64,000 bases of DNA from Sphingopyxis sp. (GTDB lineage: Bacteria > Pseudomonadota > Alphaproteobacteria > Sphingomonadales > Sphingomonadaceae): NCBI GenBank assembly GCA_030148985.1, contig JASBSJ010000065.1, positions 62,001-126,000 of the forward strand. The letters are read 5' to 3'. Of the stretch, positions 54,754-62,864 are shown piece after piece (position 1 is the stretch's first letter; every line of letters begins with the position of its first letter). Both the position numbers and the translations under genes were made by a program. The notes under the pieces were generated by a model, which ran no database searches, was not told the DNA's origin, and saw only the letters and a list, made by a program, of their open reading frames with translations.

Positions 54754-55351
54754 CGGATGCTCCATAAAGCCAGGGTTGGACAAGGCGCTGCGCGTTTTCG
54801 AAGGCGGCCAGACGGTCCTCTTCATTGGCGAGGATAAGGTCGATGTCGTCCCATCCATTGAGCAGCCGTTCGCGGTGCGCGGGTGGGATGGCGAAGGGGA
54901 AAATCTTGTCGCCCGCCCGGATTTCCTGGGCTTCGAGATCGACGGTGATCGGGCTCTCGATGGCAGCCAGTTCGTTGATGATGATGCGGGGCGGGGTGAT
55001 CGCCAGCACGCCGTTGCGCAGGCAGTTGGCGGCGAAAATTTCGCCCAGGCTTTTGGCAATCACACAGCGAATGCCAAAACCGGTGAGCGACCAGACCGCC
55101 TGTTCGCGGCTCGATCCACAGCCGAAATCGGCGCCGGCGAGGAGAATTTGGGCCCCTTTGTACTGCGGATCGTTGGCGGGGTGCGGCAGCTCGGAGCCAT
55201 CGGCCGCAACGCGCTGGTCGGCAAAGAAATAACGACCCATTTCGCCACGCTGCATCAGCAGCAGGAAGCGCGCCGGGAAGATGACGTCGGTGTCGATCCG
55301 GTCTTCGAGAACCGGCAGTATTTTCGACGTGATCGAGGTGAAGGGGGTCAC
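54743..55351 (-). CDS. leuD: LeuD-type dehydratase small subunit, copy 2
   Basis: A 202-residue aconitase-swivel protein with a GTG start. It has DRIDTDVIFPARFLL, the core GADFGCGSSREQAVWSLTGFG, and IFAANCLRNGVLAI. It differs clearly from copy 1 at 45982, so it is not a recent duplication. It is coupled to its large subunit (4-bp overlap) and overlaps the amidase gene. A catabolic diacid hydratase role is inferred. Confidence 0.88.
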   Translation of the reverse strand: MTPFTSITSKILPVLEDRIDTDVIFPARFLLLMQRGEMGRYFFADQRVAADGSELPHPANDPQYKGAQILLAGADFGCGSSREQAVWSLTGFGIRCVIAKSLGEIFAANCLRNGVLAITPPRIIINELAAIESPITVDLEAQEIRAGDKIFPFAIPPAHRERLLNGWDDIDLILANEEDRLAAFENAQRLVQPWLYGASDVR

Positions 55352-56754
55352 GCCATCACCTCGCGAACGTCAACGATATGGCCGGTGACCGCCGCCGCCG
55401 CGGCCATCGCCGGGCTCATCAAATGGGTGCGGCCGTTGCGGCCCTGACGCCCCTCGAAATTGCGGTTCGACGTCGATGCGCAGCGCTCGCCTGGGGCGAG
55501 GCGATCATTGTTCATCGCGACGCACATCGAGCAACCCGAATGGCGCCATTCAAAGCCCGCTTCGAGGAAGATGCGGTCGAGTCCCTCGTCCTCGGCTTGG
55601 CGTTTCACCGCAGTCGAGCCGGGGACGACGATGGCCTGCGTGTTGTCCGCAATCCGGCGGCCCCTGGCCACTTCGGCGGCGATCCGCAGATCCTCGATCC
55701 GGCCATTGGTGCACGATCCGATAAACACCTTGTCGACGCCGATGTCGTGGAGCGCCTCGCCAGCCGCCAGGCCCATATAGTCGAGTGCGCGCGCCCAGCG
55801 GCGAGCTTCGCCTTCGTTCGGGGCGTCCTTGGGATCGGGAACCCGTCCGAGGACCGGCAGCGCGTCCTGCGGGCTGGTCCCCCAGGTCACATGCGGTGCG
55901 AGCGTGCCGACGTCGAGGCCGATCGACTTGTCGAAGGCGGCGTCCGCATCGCTCGCCAGCGTGCGCCAATAGGTGACGGCCTGGTCGAACAGTTCGCCCT
56001 GCGGTGCGTAGGGGCGGCCCTCCAGATAGGCGTAGGTTACGTCGTCAGGGGCGATCATGCCGACGCGGGCGCCGCCCTCGATCGACATGTTGCACAGCGT
56101 CATCCGCGCGGCCATCGACATCTGCTCGACTGCGGGTCCGCGATATTCGATGGCATGACCGGTGGCGAAGCCCACGCCGTTCTGACCGATCAACGCGAGC
56201 GCATAATCCTTGGCACCAACCCATTTTTGCGGCGTTCCGTCGAGGCGCACTTCCAGATTCTTCGACTTTTGCTGCACAAGGCACTGCGCCGCGATGACCG
56301 TCGCGCAGTCGGTCGCGCCGATACCGAAGGCCAGCGCGCCGAACGCCCCGTGGGTCGAGGTGTGGCTATCGCCGCAAGCCAGGGTGATGCCGGGTAGCGT
56401 AAACCCTTGTTCGGGCCCAATGACGTGCACGATCCCCTGACGCTGGTCTTCCAGATCGATATAGGCGAGGCCAAAATCGGCCGCATTCTTCTGGAGCGCT
56501 GTTATCTGGGCCGCAGCCATTGGGTCGGCGATCTCGCCGCCACGGCTGTCCGTCGGAACTGCATGATCGGGGACCGCCAAATGCGCCTCGGGCCGACGTG
56601 CGCTGCGGCCGCTTTCACGGAGCGACACGAAGGATTGATGCGTGCTCGTTTCCTGAAGAAGGTGCCGGTCCACGTAAAGCAGAGCAGCGCCATCGCCATA
56701 GTCGCGGATGACATGGTTTTGCCAAAGCTTGTCGTACAGCGTCCGTCCGCTCAT
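55348..56754 (-). CDS. leuC: LeuC-type dehydratase large subunit, copy 2
   Basis: A 468-residue aconitase-superfamily protein with the [4Fe-4S] cysteines in ACGDSHTSTHGAFG, FIGSCTNGRIEDLRIAAEVA and HSGCSMCVAMNNDRL, and NRNFEGRQGRNGRTHL near the end. It forms the second LeuCD hydro-lyase of the operon. Two such enzymes in one operon suggest two hydration or isomerisation steps, or two related diacids. It overlaps the dehydrogenase gene by 4 bp. Confidence 0.92.
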   Translation of the reverse strand: MSGRTLYDKLWQNHVIRDYGDGAALLYVDRHLLQETSTHQSFVSLRESGRSARRPEAHLAVPDHAVPTDSRGGEIADPMAAAQITALQKNAADFGLAYIDLEDQRQGIVHVIGPEQGFTLPGITLACGDSHTSTHGAFGALAFGIGATDCATVIAAQCLVQQKSKNLEVRLDGTPQKWVGAKDYALALIGQNGVGFATGHAIEYRGPAVEQMSMAARMTLCNMSIEGGARVGMIAPDDVTYAYLEGRPYAPQGELFDQAVTYWRTLASDADAAFDKSIGLDVGTLAPHVTWGTSPQDALPVLGRVPDPKDAPNEGEARRWARALDYMGLAAGEALHDIGVDKVFIGSCTNGRIEDLRIAAEVARGRRIADNTQAIVVPGSTAVKRQAEDEGLDRIFLEAGFEWRHSGCSMCVAMNNDRLAPGERCASTSNRNFEGRQGRNGRTHLMSPAMAAAAAVTGHIVDVREVMA

Positions 56755-57776
56755 CCGCCGTCACCGATCTCGATGATCAGTCGGCCGACATCCTTGGCCT
56801 CCTCGCTCGCGAGCAGGGCAAAAGCCTCGCCGACGCGGTCGAGCGGGAAGCGATCATTGACCGTTTGACGCAGGCTAAGGCGGCCGCTGGCAATCAGGTC
56901 CAGCGCCTGTTCCTGATGATGTCCGGCGCGGATACCGACCAGGCGCAGCTCGCGCTCGACGACATCCCATGCGGTCAGCTTGAGCTCGCCGCCCCCCGTG
57001 ACGGCGACGATTGCGCCGGGTGCGGCCACGGCAAAGGCCTGCTCCAAGCCCCAGTCGGACGCCGTGGTTTCCATGACCGCCGCAAATCCGCCCGGCTGGT
57101 GGGCGAGGGCGCGTTCTTTCAGGTCTTCGCCATGGCTCGCGATCGGCAGGACATGCGCGCCATAGCTCGCCGCCATGTCGCAACGCTTGCCGGTGCCCCC
57201 GAGCGCGACGATGTTGAAGCCGAGCGCCGCGGCGGTCGCAACCGCGCCGAGGCCCATGGCACCGACGCCGACGATGGCGACGGTGTCGCCGTCCTTCAGA
57301 CCCATCTGCTCGAAGGCATTGAGCGCATCGACGATGCCCGCGAGCATCGACGCATCTTCGAACGTAACCGCGTCAGGAAGGACGGCGAGCTTGCACGCCG
57401 AGACGAGGGTGAATTCTTCGCAGCAAGTCTGCCGTGCCGGTTTTTTGAATGCTGGGTCAAGGCACAAATTGGTACGGCCCGTTTCGCAATTGTTGCACGT
57501 CCCACAATGATCGAGCGCAAGCGCCGCCACGCGGTCGCCCGGCTTCAGGCCGGTAACATCAGGGCCCAGCGCTTCGACAACGCCCGAAAAATCCGCGCCG
57601 ATCCCGACGGGATAGGCGGTGACATAGCGGCCATAACGGTTGAGGTAGGTGCCGACGTCGGTGCCATAAGGGGCGTAACTCATCACCCGCACCAGCGCCT
57701 GGCCGGGGCCGGGCACGGGTACGGGCAGATCGATGATACGAAGGTCGGCCGGGCCGAACAGCTGGGCAGCGCGCAT
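56751..57776 (-). CDS. MDR-family dehydrogenase lacking usual catalytic zinc ligands
   Basis: A 341-residue medium-chain dehydrogenase. The structural zinc site is present as CGTCNNCETGRTNLC, and the cofactor motif is VAIVGVGAMGLGAVATAA. The catalytic zinc ligands normally in CGTDxH and GHE are replaced: the sequence reads YGTDVGTYLNRYG and GIGADFSGVVEALG. So it may be catalytically altered or use another mechanism. The start MRAAQLFGPAD at 57776 abuts the cupin gene stop. Confidence 0.85.
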   Translation of the reverse strand: MRAAQLFGPADLRIIDLPVPVPGPGQALVRVMSYAPYGTDVGTYLNRYGRYVTAYPVGIGADFSGVVEALGPDVTGLKPGDRVAALALDHCGTCNNCETGRTNLCLDPAFKKPARQTCCEEFTLVSACKLAVLPDAVTFEDASMLAGIVDALNAFEQMGLKDGDTVAIVGVGAMGLGAVATAAALGFNIVALGGTGKRCDMAASYGAHVLPIASHGEDLKERALAHQPGGFAAVMETTASDWGLEQAFAVAAPGAIVAVTGGGELKLTAWDVVERELRLVGIRAGHHQEQALDLIASGRLSLRQTVNDRFPLDRVGEAFALLASEEAKDVGRLIIEIGDGG

Positions 57777-58531
57777 CAGTTGGCGGTCTCCGGAGCAAAC
57801 AGCCAGACAATCGCGGTGCAACCCTCGACGCTCGACAGCGCGCCGAAAATCTCGGTGCCCGCCGGTCCGGCGCTGTAATCGCCCTGCTCAAAAACCGCCT
57901 TTTGGCCAGTGATGCTGCCGGAAAGGATACAGGCCTCCCAGCCAGCGGGCCGGGCGCTGTCCGCGCCGTCCCAACCCGCCGGAACCTGCACCATGATCGT
58001 GCGAGCGCCGTTGCGTTCGTCGCGGGACAGCGGGCGGATGCGCCAGTCGGCAGGAAATTCCGCGTCGGCGATCCATTCGACGTCGTCGACTTTCAAACTG
58101 GAAAGATGTCCCCGCCCGTCGTCATAGGCGGGCAGGGGATATTCGTCGGGCTCGGCCGGTTCGTGGACGAGCAGCAGTTCGAGTGGGCCATCGCTACGGA
58201 TCAGTGCGGTCGTCCCCTCTTCAGATCGTTCGTCATGGCCGTGGACGATCTGCGCGGGACGGAAGAAATAATCGCCGGCATGCCAATAATGAGTGCCCCC
58301 GACGGTTACCGATCCTTCGAGCATGAACACTTCTTCGAAGGCGTGGTGATAATGCGCGACGCCGCCGCCGTGCCAGCCCACCGGAATGTCGACCAAGGCG
58401 GTGACAAACCCGGTGGCCTCGTCATATCCCAGCCGCTTGCGGCGAATGCCGTGCGTGCCAAGGGCTTCCCACTCCAGATCGGACGGGCGGACGCGGCCAA
58501 GCGGCTCGGCGATCATCTGGGGCGCGGCCAT
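57776..58531 (-). CDS. Double-cupin protein
   Basis: A 251-residue protein with two cupin-like halves. The first has the metal-binding pattern GGVAHYHHAFEEVFMLEGSV and YFFRPAQIVHGHDE. The second (IMVQVPAGWDGADSARPAGW) has lost most histidines. Relatives include ring-cleavage or lyase-type cupins and proteins of unknown role. The start MAAPQMIAEPL at 58531 lies 2 bp from the racemase-family gene stop. It could be the ring-opening dioxygenase or a hydrolase of the pathway; this cannot be settled from sequence. Confidence 0.75.
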   Translation of the reverse strand: MAAPQMIAEPLGRVRPSDLEWEALGTHGIRRKRLGYDEATGFVTALVDIPVGWHGGGVAHYHHAFEEVFMLEGSVTVGGTHYWHAGDYFFRPAQIVHGHDERSEEGTTALIRSDGPLELLLVHEPAEPDEYPLPAYDDGRGHLSSLKVDDVEWIADAEFPADWRIRPLSRDERNGARTIMVQVPAGWDGADSARPAGWEACILSGSITGQKAVFEQGDYSAGPAGTEIFGALSSVEGCTAIVWLFAPETAN

Positions 58532-58533
58532 GC

Positions 58534-59310
58534 TCAAAACTCGCTCATCAGGCGGCCAAAGCCATAGACTTTGTCGTTGATGCCGTTGGCGCGCAGCGCA
58601 TGCCAATAGGTCGCCGTGTTGATCGCGATCACCGGTTTGCCGAGATAGAGTTCGGCCGCGGCGGCTTCGCGGATCGCCGAGACGTTGGTGCCGCACTGGA
58701 TGATCGCATCGACGTCGTCGCCGTCGAGCGCCTTGAAGGTATCGATGACCTGGCGCGGCGTGACTTCGGCGATCGCGCGCCACGACGGGCACTGCAGCGC
58801 GATGTCGCGGACCGTTTCGAAGCCGTGGTCGGCGAAGAAGTTTTTCACTTCGGCGTTGGCGGTGGGATAATAGGGCGAGAAGAAGGCGATCTTCTTGATG
58901 TTGCCATAGGCTTTCAGCGCTGCCGCGGTGGCTTCCGAACCAGTCGATACGCCGACGCCCGATACGCGCTCGACATTCTCGCGCCACTTCACCGCGCCAT
59001 CCGCGCCGCCAAAAAAGGTGACGGCCGACATGCCCATGACCAGATAATTGGGCGCGGCGGTCATCACGCCTTCAACGGCGGCAATGGTATTGTTGCTGAT
59101 TTCCCACGCCCCGGCCATGAAGGTTTCGTTCGAGACGGCTTGGGCGTTGTCGACGATGATGCGGCTGTAATGGTTGGTGATGCCGTGGACGCGCAGATCG
59201 TCGAAGTCAGGCTGCACATGGGTGTTGGTCGACGGCCCCAGGACGCCGAACTTCATGCGATAGCCCTGAATATCGGCGTTGCGACGGATTGGATTGCTCG
59301 TGTCGGTCAT
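58534..59310 (-). CDS. Asp/Glu racemase-superfamily enzyme (maleate isomerase / arylmalonate decarboxylase-like)
   Basis: A 258-residue protein of the aspartate racemase / maleate isomerase superfamily: FGVLGPSTNTHVQPDFDDLR at the N-terminus, and the C-terminal IIQCGTNVSAIREAA with Cys206 and KPVIAINTATYWHALRANG. The first catalytic cysteine of maleate isomerase, expected around the segment MGMSAVT near residue 94, is missing, while the second is kept. That single-cysteine layout is that of arylmalonate decarboxylase. It overlaps the monooxygenase gene by 4 bp. Confidence 0.85.
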   Translation of the reverse strand: MTDTSNPIRRNADIQGYRMKFGVLGPSTNTHVQPDFDDLRVHGITNHYSRIIVDNAQAVSNETFMAGAWEISNNTIAAVEGVMTAAPNYLVMGMSAVTFFGGADGAVKWRENVERVSGVGVSTGSEATAAALKAYGNIKKIAFFSPYYPTANAEVKNFFADHGFETVRDIALQCPSWRAIAEVTPRQVIDTFKALDGDDVDAIIQCGTNVSAIREAAAAELYLGKPVIAINTATYWHALRANGINDKVYGFGRLMSEF

Positions 59311-60500
59311 GCCACTTTCTCCGCATCTTGAAGGCTTTCGAACATCGACTGGCGCAGCAGATAGGCGCGGCGCAGCTCGGGATCGGCGTGAACCGCAGCC
59401 ATCTGCTCCATCCGCGCGCGGTGCGATTCGCCCCGGCCCTGTTCGATGAAGGCCTTGTTCGCGATGGTCTGCGCTTGGATGAACTCGCGCGTCGCGTGAC
59501 GGCGCTGGCGGTCGAAGATTCCCAGGACGTCGGCGTTGGCGTCCTTGCGAAGAATTTTCCACAATTTGTCGGCGAGGTTCCAGGCATCATGGATGCCGCT
59601 GTTCATCCCGAAGCCGCCAAGGGGGTTGTTGAGGTGCGCAGCGTCGCCGATCAGCATCGCGCGGCCCTGAACAAAGCGCTCCGCGACGCGCTGGTGAACG
59701 CGGTAAATCGTGCGATGGACCGTCTCGATGGCTTTGCCCGGCACGATGCGACCGAACACTTCGGCGACACGTTCGTCGCCGGTCAGCAATTCGTCCGAAT
59801 CGTTGACGTCGGCGGGCACAAGCACGCGCCACAGGCCGGGCACGCGGAGCAGCACGAGCCATTCGTCGGGATCCGACATATAGTTCACATAGGCGAGATC
59901 GGTGATATCCTCTTCGATCGCATAGTGGGTCGAAAGGCTCAGGAACTTCTCGTCATAGGTGAAGCCCTCAAAGCCGATGCCGAGATTCCTGCGGACGACC
60001 GAGCGCGAGCCGTCGGCACCGATCGCGAATTTTGACCGGATCTGCTTCTCGACGCCATGGTCACGGATTGTCGTCGTGACGCCTTCGGCATCCTGTTCGA
60101 TCGCGATGACCTCGCAATTGAAGCGCACTTCGGCGTTCGCGGTTCCCGGCAGACGCTCGGTGAGCAGCTTCGACATATGGTGCTGTTCGCATTGCAGACG
60201 GAATGGAAAGCGCGTGTGATCGGCGATTTCCCTCAGGTCGAATTCGACATATTCGCCGCTGCGGCGATCACGCATCTGGTAAACGGGCGCCTTCAGCCCG
60301 CGGTCGATCAGCGGCTGGGCCGCGTCGATTTCATCGAGCATCTCGATCGAAGCCGAGTGAAAGGTTGACGCACGCAAGTCGTGCGCGCACGCGGCCTCGG
60401 ATTCACAGATGATGACATTGATTCCCATCGTGGCCAACCGCGTTGCGGCTACAGATCCCACCGGCCCGGCCCCGGCGATGACGACTTCCGTTTGTTGCAC
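59307..60500 (-). CDS. FAD-dependent aromatic-ring monooxygenase
   Basis: A 397-residue class A flavin hydroxylase. It has VVIAGAGPVGSVAATRLATM (FAD GxGxxG), AIGADGSRSVVRRN (DG motif) and AMLIGDAAHLNNPLGGFGMN (GD motif). These enzymes hydroxylate aromatic or pyridine rings using NAD(P)H; 6-hydroxynicotinate 3-monooxygenase is one example. A GTG at 60500 preceded by AGAGGG is the most likely start (VQQTEVVIAG); an ATG 39 bp upstream is also open. It is the first gene of the 13-gene operon and is divergent from the IclR gene. Confidence 0.9.
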   Translation of the reverse strand: MQQTEVVIAGAGPVGSVAATRLATMGINVIICESEAACAHDLRASTFHSASIEMLDEIDAAQPLIDRGLKAPVYQMRDRRSGEYVEFDLREIADHTRFPFRLQCEQHHMSKLLTERLPGTANAEVRFNCEVIAIEQDAEGVTTTIRDHGVEKQIRSKFAIGADGSRSVVRRNLGIGFEGFTYDEKFLSLSTHYAIEEDITDLAYVNYMSDPDEWLVLLRVPGLWRVLVPADVNDSDELLTGDERVAEVFGRIVPGKAIETVHRTIYRVHQRVAERFVQGRAMLIGDAAHLNNPLGGFGMNSGIHDAWNLADKLWKILRKDANADVLGIFDRQRRHATREFIQAQTIANKAFIEQGRGESHRARMEQMAAVHADPELRRAYLLRQSMFESLQDAEKVA

Positions 60501-60590
60501 TGAACACCCTCTTGCGACACGACGCCTCTGCGCCGCCATTGGCGCCACTCTTGAACCGACGAGGGCAAGTCGCCACCGGACCGTGGTCTT

Positions 60591-60609
60591 TTGTTCGTCT
60601 AGCGAATAT
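60591..60609. promoter_or_regulatory. Putative IclR operator, copy 1 (TTGTTCGTCTAGCGAATAT)
   Basis: A 19-bp motif with the inverted core TTCG-TCTAG-CGAA in the divergent region between the monooxygenase and IclR genes. Sixteen of 19 bases match the site at 62749-62767. Location and shape fit an IclR-family operator. Confidence 0.55.
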
Positions 60610-60656
60610 GGGGTGTTGGGACTCGCCCGGCCGTCGGGTGCGATAGGCTGCCAATC

Positions 60657-61457
60657 ATGAGCGACGATAATTCCATCCGATCGATCTCGCGCGCACTCGC
60701 GGTCCTCCGCGTGATCAACCGGTCCAGCGCGTTGACGCTGACCGAAATCGCGAGTGCGGCGGAGCTTCCCTATCCGACGGCGCTGCGCATCGTCCGTGCG
60801 CTGGTCGATGAAGGGGTCATCGAGCGCGAGCCCAACCGGAAGCGCTATCGTCCAACTCCCCTGATCCAGGCGCTGGCATATGGGTTTCAGAATCACGACC
60901 GGCTGGTCGTCACGGCGCGACCGCATATCGAGGCGCTGACCGAACAGGTGCATTGGCCGATCAGCATCGTGACGAGGGTCGGCAATTCCATGGTCGTTCG
61001 CGATTCGACGAGCGCGCAAACCCCGTTGACCTTCAACCATTATTATCCGGGATGGCAGGTTCCGCTCACCGTCTCGGCGTCAGGCCGGGCATTTCTTGCC
61101 CACGCCGGTCCCGAGGTGCGCCGCCAACTCGTCGCGCACTACAGATCGATCGCGACCAGCGCTGAGTTCGCGACACTCAAGGCGTTCGAAGAGGAAGGGG
61201 AGGCGCAGCGCATCCTCGAGCAAGGCTATGCGGCGGTGGCGCGAACGGGTTACTCCGCGAATCCGGGACGCACCTCGTCGATCGCCGTGCCGCTTTTCAT
61301 CGGCGACGAACTGGCGGGCACGGTGACGCTCGTTTTCTTTTCCGCCGCGATGCCGCTCGCTGCGGCCGTCGAACGCTTCGTCGCCCCGCTGTGTGCGACA
61401 GCAGCCGCCATCGGTGCCGACATGGCGGCTTTACCGGATAATCTATTGGACGATTGA
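60657..61457 (+). CDS. IclR-family transcriptional regulator
   Basis: A 266-residue regulator. The N-terminal winged helix has SISRALAVLRVINR and LTLTEIASAAELPYPTALRI with VRALVDEGVIEREPNRKRY. The C-terminal effector domain has TVSASGRAFLAHAG, GYSANPGRTSSIAVPLF and LAGTVTLVFFSAAM. IclR proteins usually control adjacent aromatic or organic-acid catabolic genes. It is divergent from the operon start at 60500 and convergent, with a 15-bp overlap, with the MFS gene. Confidence 0.93.
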   Translation: MSDDNSIRSISRALAVLRVINRSSALTLTEIASAAELPYPTALRIVRALVDEGVIEREPNRKRYRPTPLIQALAYGFQNHDRLVVTARPHIEALTEQVHWPISIVTRVGNSMVVRDSTSAQTPLTFNHYYPGWQVPLTVSASGRAFLAHAGPEVRRQLVAHYRSIATSAEFATLKAFEEEGEAQRILEQGYAAVARTGYSANPGRTSSIAVPLFIGDELAGTVTLVFFSAAMPLAAAVERFVAPLCATAAAIGADMAALPDNLLDD

Positions 61458-62666
61458 TGCCGGCTGCGGGCGGACGATGGCCAGCTGCCGAAACAGGGTC
61501 GACGCGATAATCGCGACCGCAAGCAAGCCGCTGCAAAGCGCAAAGGCCCACTGATAGCTGCCGAAATAGTCGGCCGCCGACGCCGCGATCCACACGCCGC
61601 TGCCCGAGGACAGCGCCTCGAACACAATGAATCCTCCTGCGATCCGTCCCAGGTTCGGGCCTGCGAAAACTTCGGAGATGACGACCTGGGTCAGCACGTA
61701 GCAGCCGGCCCAGCCCATGCCGAGCAGCGCAAGGCCGACGAAGACAATTGACGGATTGGCGAGCGTCAGGATGACGGCACCGGTCAACAGGATGAGCTGC
61801 TGGCTTGTCCAGACCTGGAAGGTTCCCCAGCGTTCTGCCGCCATCCCCACCAGAACCTTGCCGAACAGGCCGACGATAAACACGGTGCTGACCCCGGTCG
61901 CGGTCAGTCGCGCCGACAGGCCGATATCCTGCAGATAGAGGAACAGGTTGAGAAGGAAGGCGGTCGAGGCGAAAAATGTCGCAAAGATTGCGACCAGCAG
62001 CAGCCCGATCGCCAGCGGGCCGCGGCGATAGGCGGTCGATGGCGAGGTGGTCTTGGCTGCTTCCGGGTTCAGCGTCTCGCCGACGCGGAGCCGCGGCAAA
62101 AGATATGCTGCGACCGGCCATATAACCAAGGGCAGGATCGCCAGCCCGGTGAGAACCTGACGCCAGTCATAATGTTCGAGCGCCAGAACGATCAGGCCGG
62201 GGAAGACGGCCGCCCCGATGCTCGTTCCTGACAGGGCAACCGATATTGCCAGTGCACGCCGCTCCTCGAAGCATTGCCGAACCATGAGTACGACGATCAC
62301 AACGTGCGCGCTGGCATAGCACATGCCCAGAACGGCATAGAGGACATAGATCTGGTTGATCGACGTCGCGTGACTATAGGCCATCAGGGCGATGGCGAGC
62401 AGGACCAGGCCCGACAGAACGATTGTTCGCGGGCGCAGGCGGGTCGTCAGGAATCCAATGCCCAGGCCCGAGAGTCCGGAAGCAAACAAGAATATGCTCT
62501 CGCGTAGCTTCAGGTCGCCGCGCGAGACGTTGAGGCTTTCCAGCAGCGTCTTGTCGAGCGCAGGAAGACCCGACGTGATCACGCCGTGGCAAACCGTCAT
62601 GACCAGAAGCAAGGCGACGATCATCGCCCATCCGCTTTTTTCGCGTCCCGTTATTTCTGCCGTCAT
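61443..62666 (-). CDS. MFS transporter
   Basis: A 407-residue, 12-helix major facilitator protein. The first helix is AMIVALLLVMTVCHGVITSG. The second half of the N-terminal bundle has LSGLGIGFLTTRLRPRTIVL, matching the MFS loop 2-3 motif, and later VGLFGKVLVGMAAERWG repeats it. It probably imports the pathway substrate (an organic acid or heterocycle). It is divergent from the lyase gene at 62865, with the second copy of the IclR-like motif between them. Confidence 0.9.
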   Translation of the reverse strand: MTAEITGREKSGWAMIVALLLVMTVCHGVITSGLPALDKTLLESLNVSRGDLKLRESIFLFASGLSGLGIGFLTTRLRPRTIVLSGLVLLAIALMAYSHATSINQIYVLYAVLGMCYASAHVVIVVLMVRQCFEERRALAISVALSGTSIGAAVFPGLIVLALEHYDWRQVLTGLAILPLVIWPVAAYLLPRLRVGETLNPEAAKTTSPSTAYRRGPLAIGLLLVAIFATFFASTAFLLNLFLYLQDIGLSARLTATGVSTVFIVGLFGKVLVGMAAERWGTFQVWTSQQLILLTGAVILTLANPSIVFVGLALLGMGWAGCYVLTQVVISEVFAGPNLGRIAGGFIVFEALSSGSGVWIAASAADYFGSYQWAFALCSGLLAVAIIASTLFRQLAIVRPQPASIVQ

Positions 62667-62748
62667 GAATTTAACACCGCCTTATTGGTAGGTACCCGGC
62701 TAACACATGCTGGCTTCTCGGCAGCGCTGTACCATGCGGCATGAAGCG

Positions 62749-62767
62749 TTGTTCACCTGGCGAATAT
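62749..62767. promoter_or_regulatory. Putative IclR operator, copy 2 (TTGTTCACCTGGCGAATAT)
   Basis: Near-identical to the motif at 60591-60609 (16 of 19 bases) and placed in the 198-bp divergent region between the MFS transporter and the lyase gene, about 98 bp before the lyase start. Confidence 0.55.
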
Positions 62768-62864
62768 TTGTCCGTCGATGCGTTGTCCCACCGAGGGCTG
62801 CGGTCGAGACATGGCGAACTACCCGCGATCCAGGCTGGGTGGCGGATACACGGAGCCTTCGTCA

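Noticed and set aside
45982-56754. Reading the LeuCD genes as the leucine biosynthesis locus
   Set aside because: There are two divergent LeuCD pairs, no leuA or leuB, and both pairs are embedded in a catabolic operon with CoA-transferase, lyase and HyuA/HyuB.
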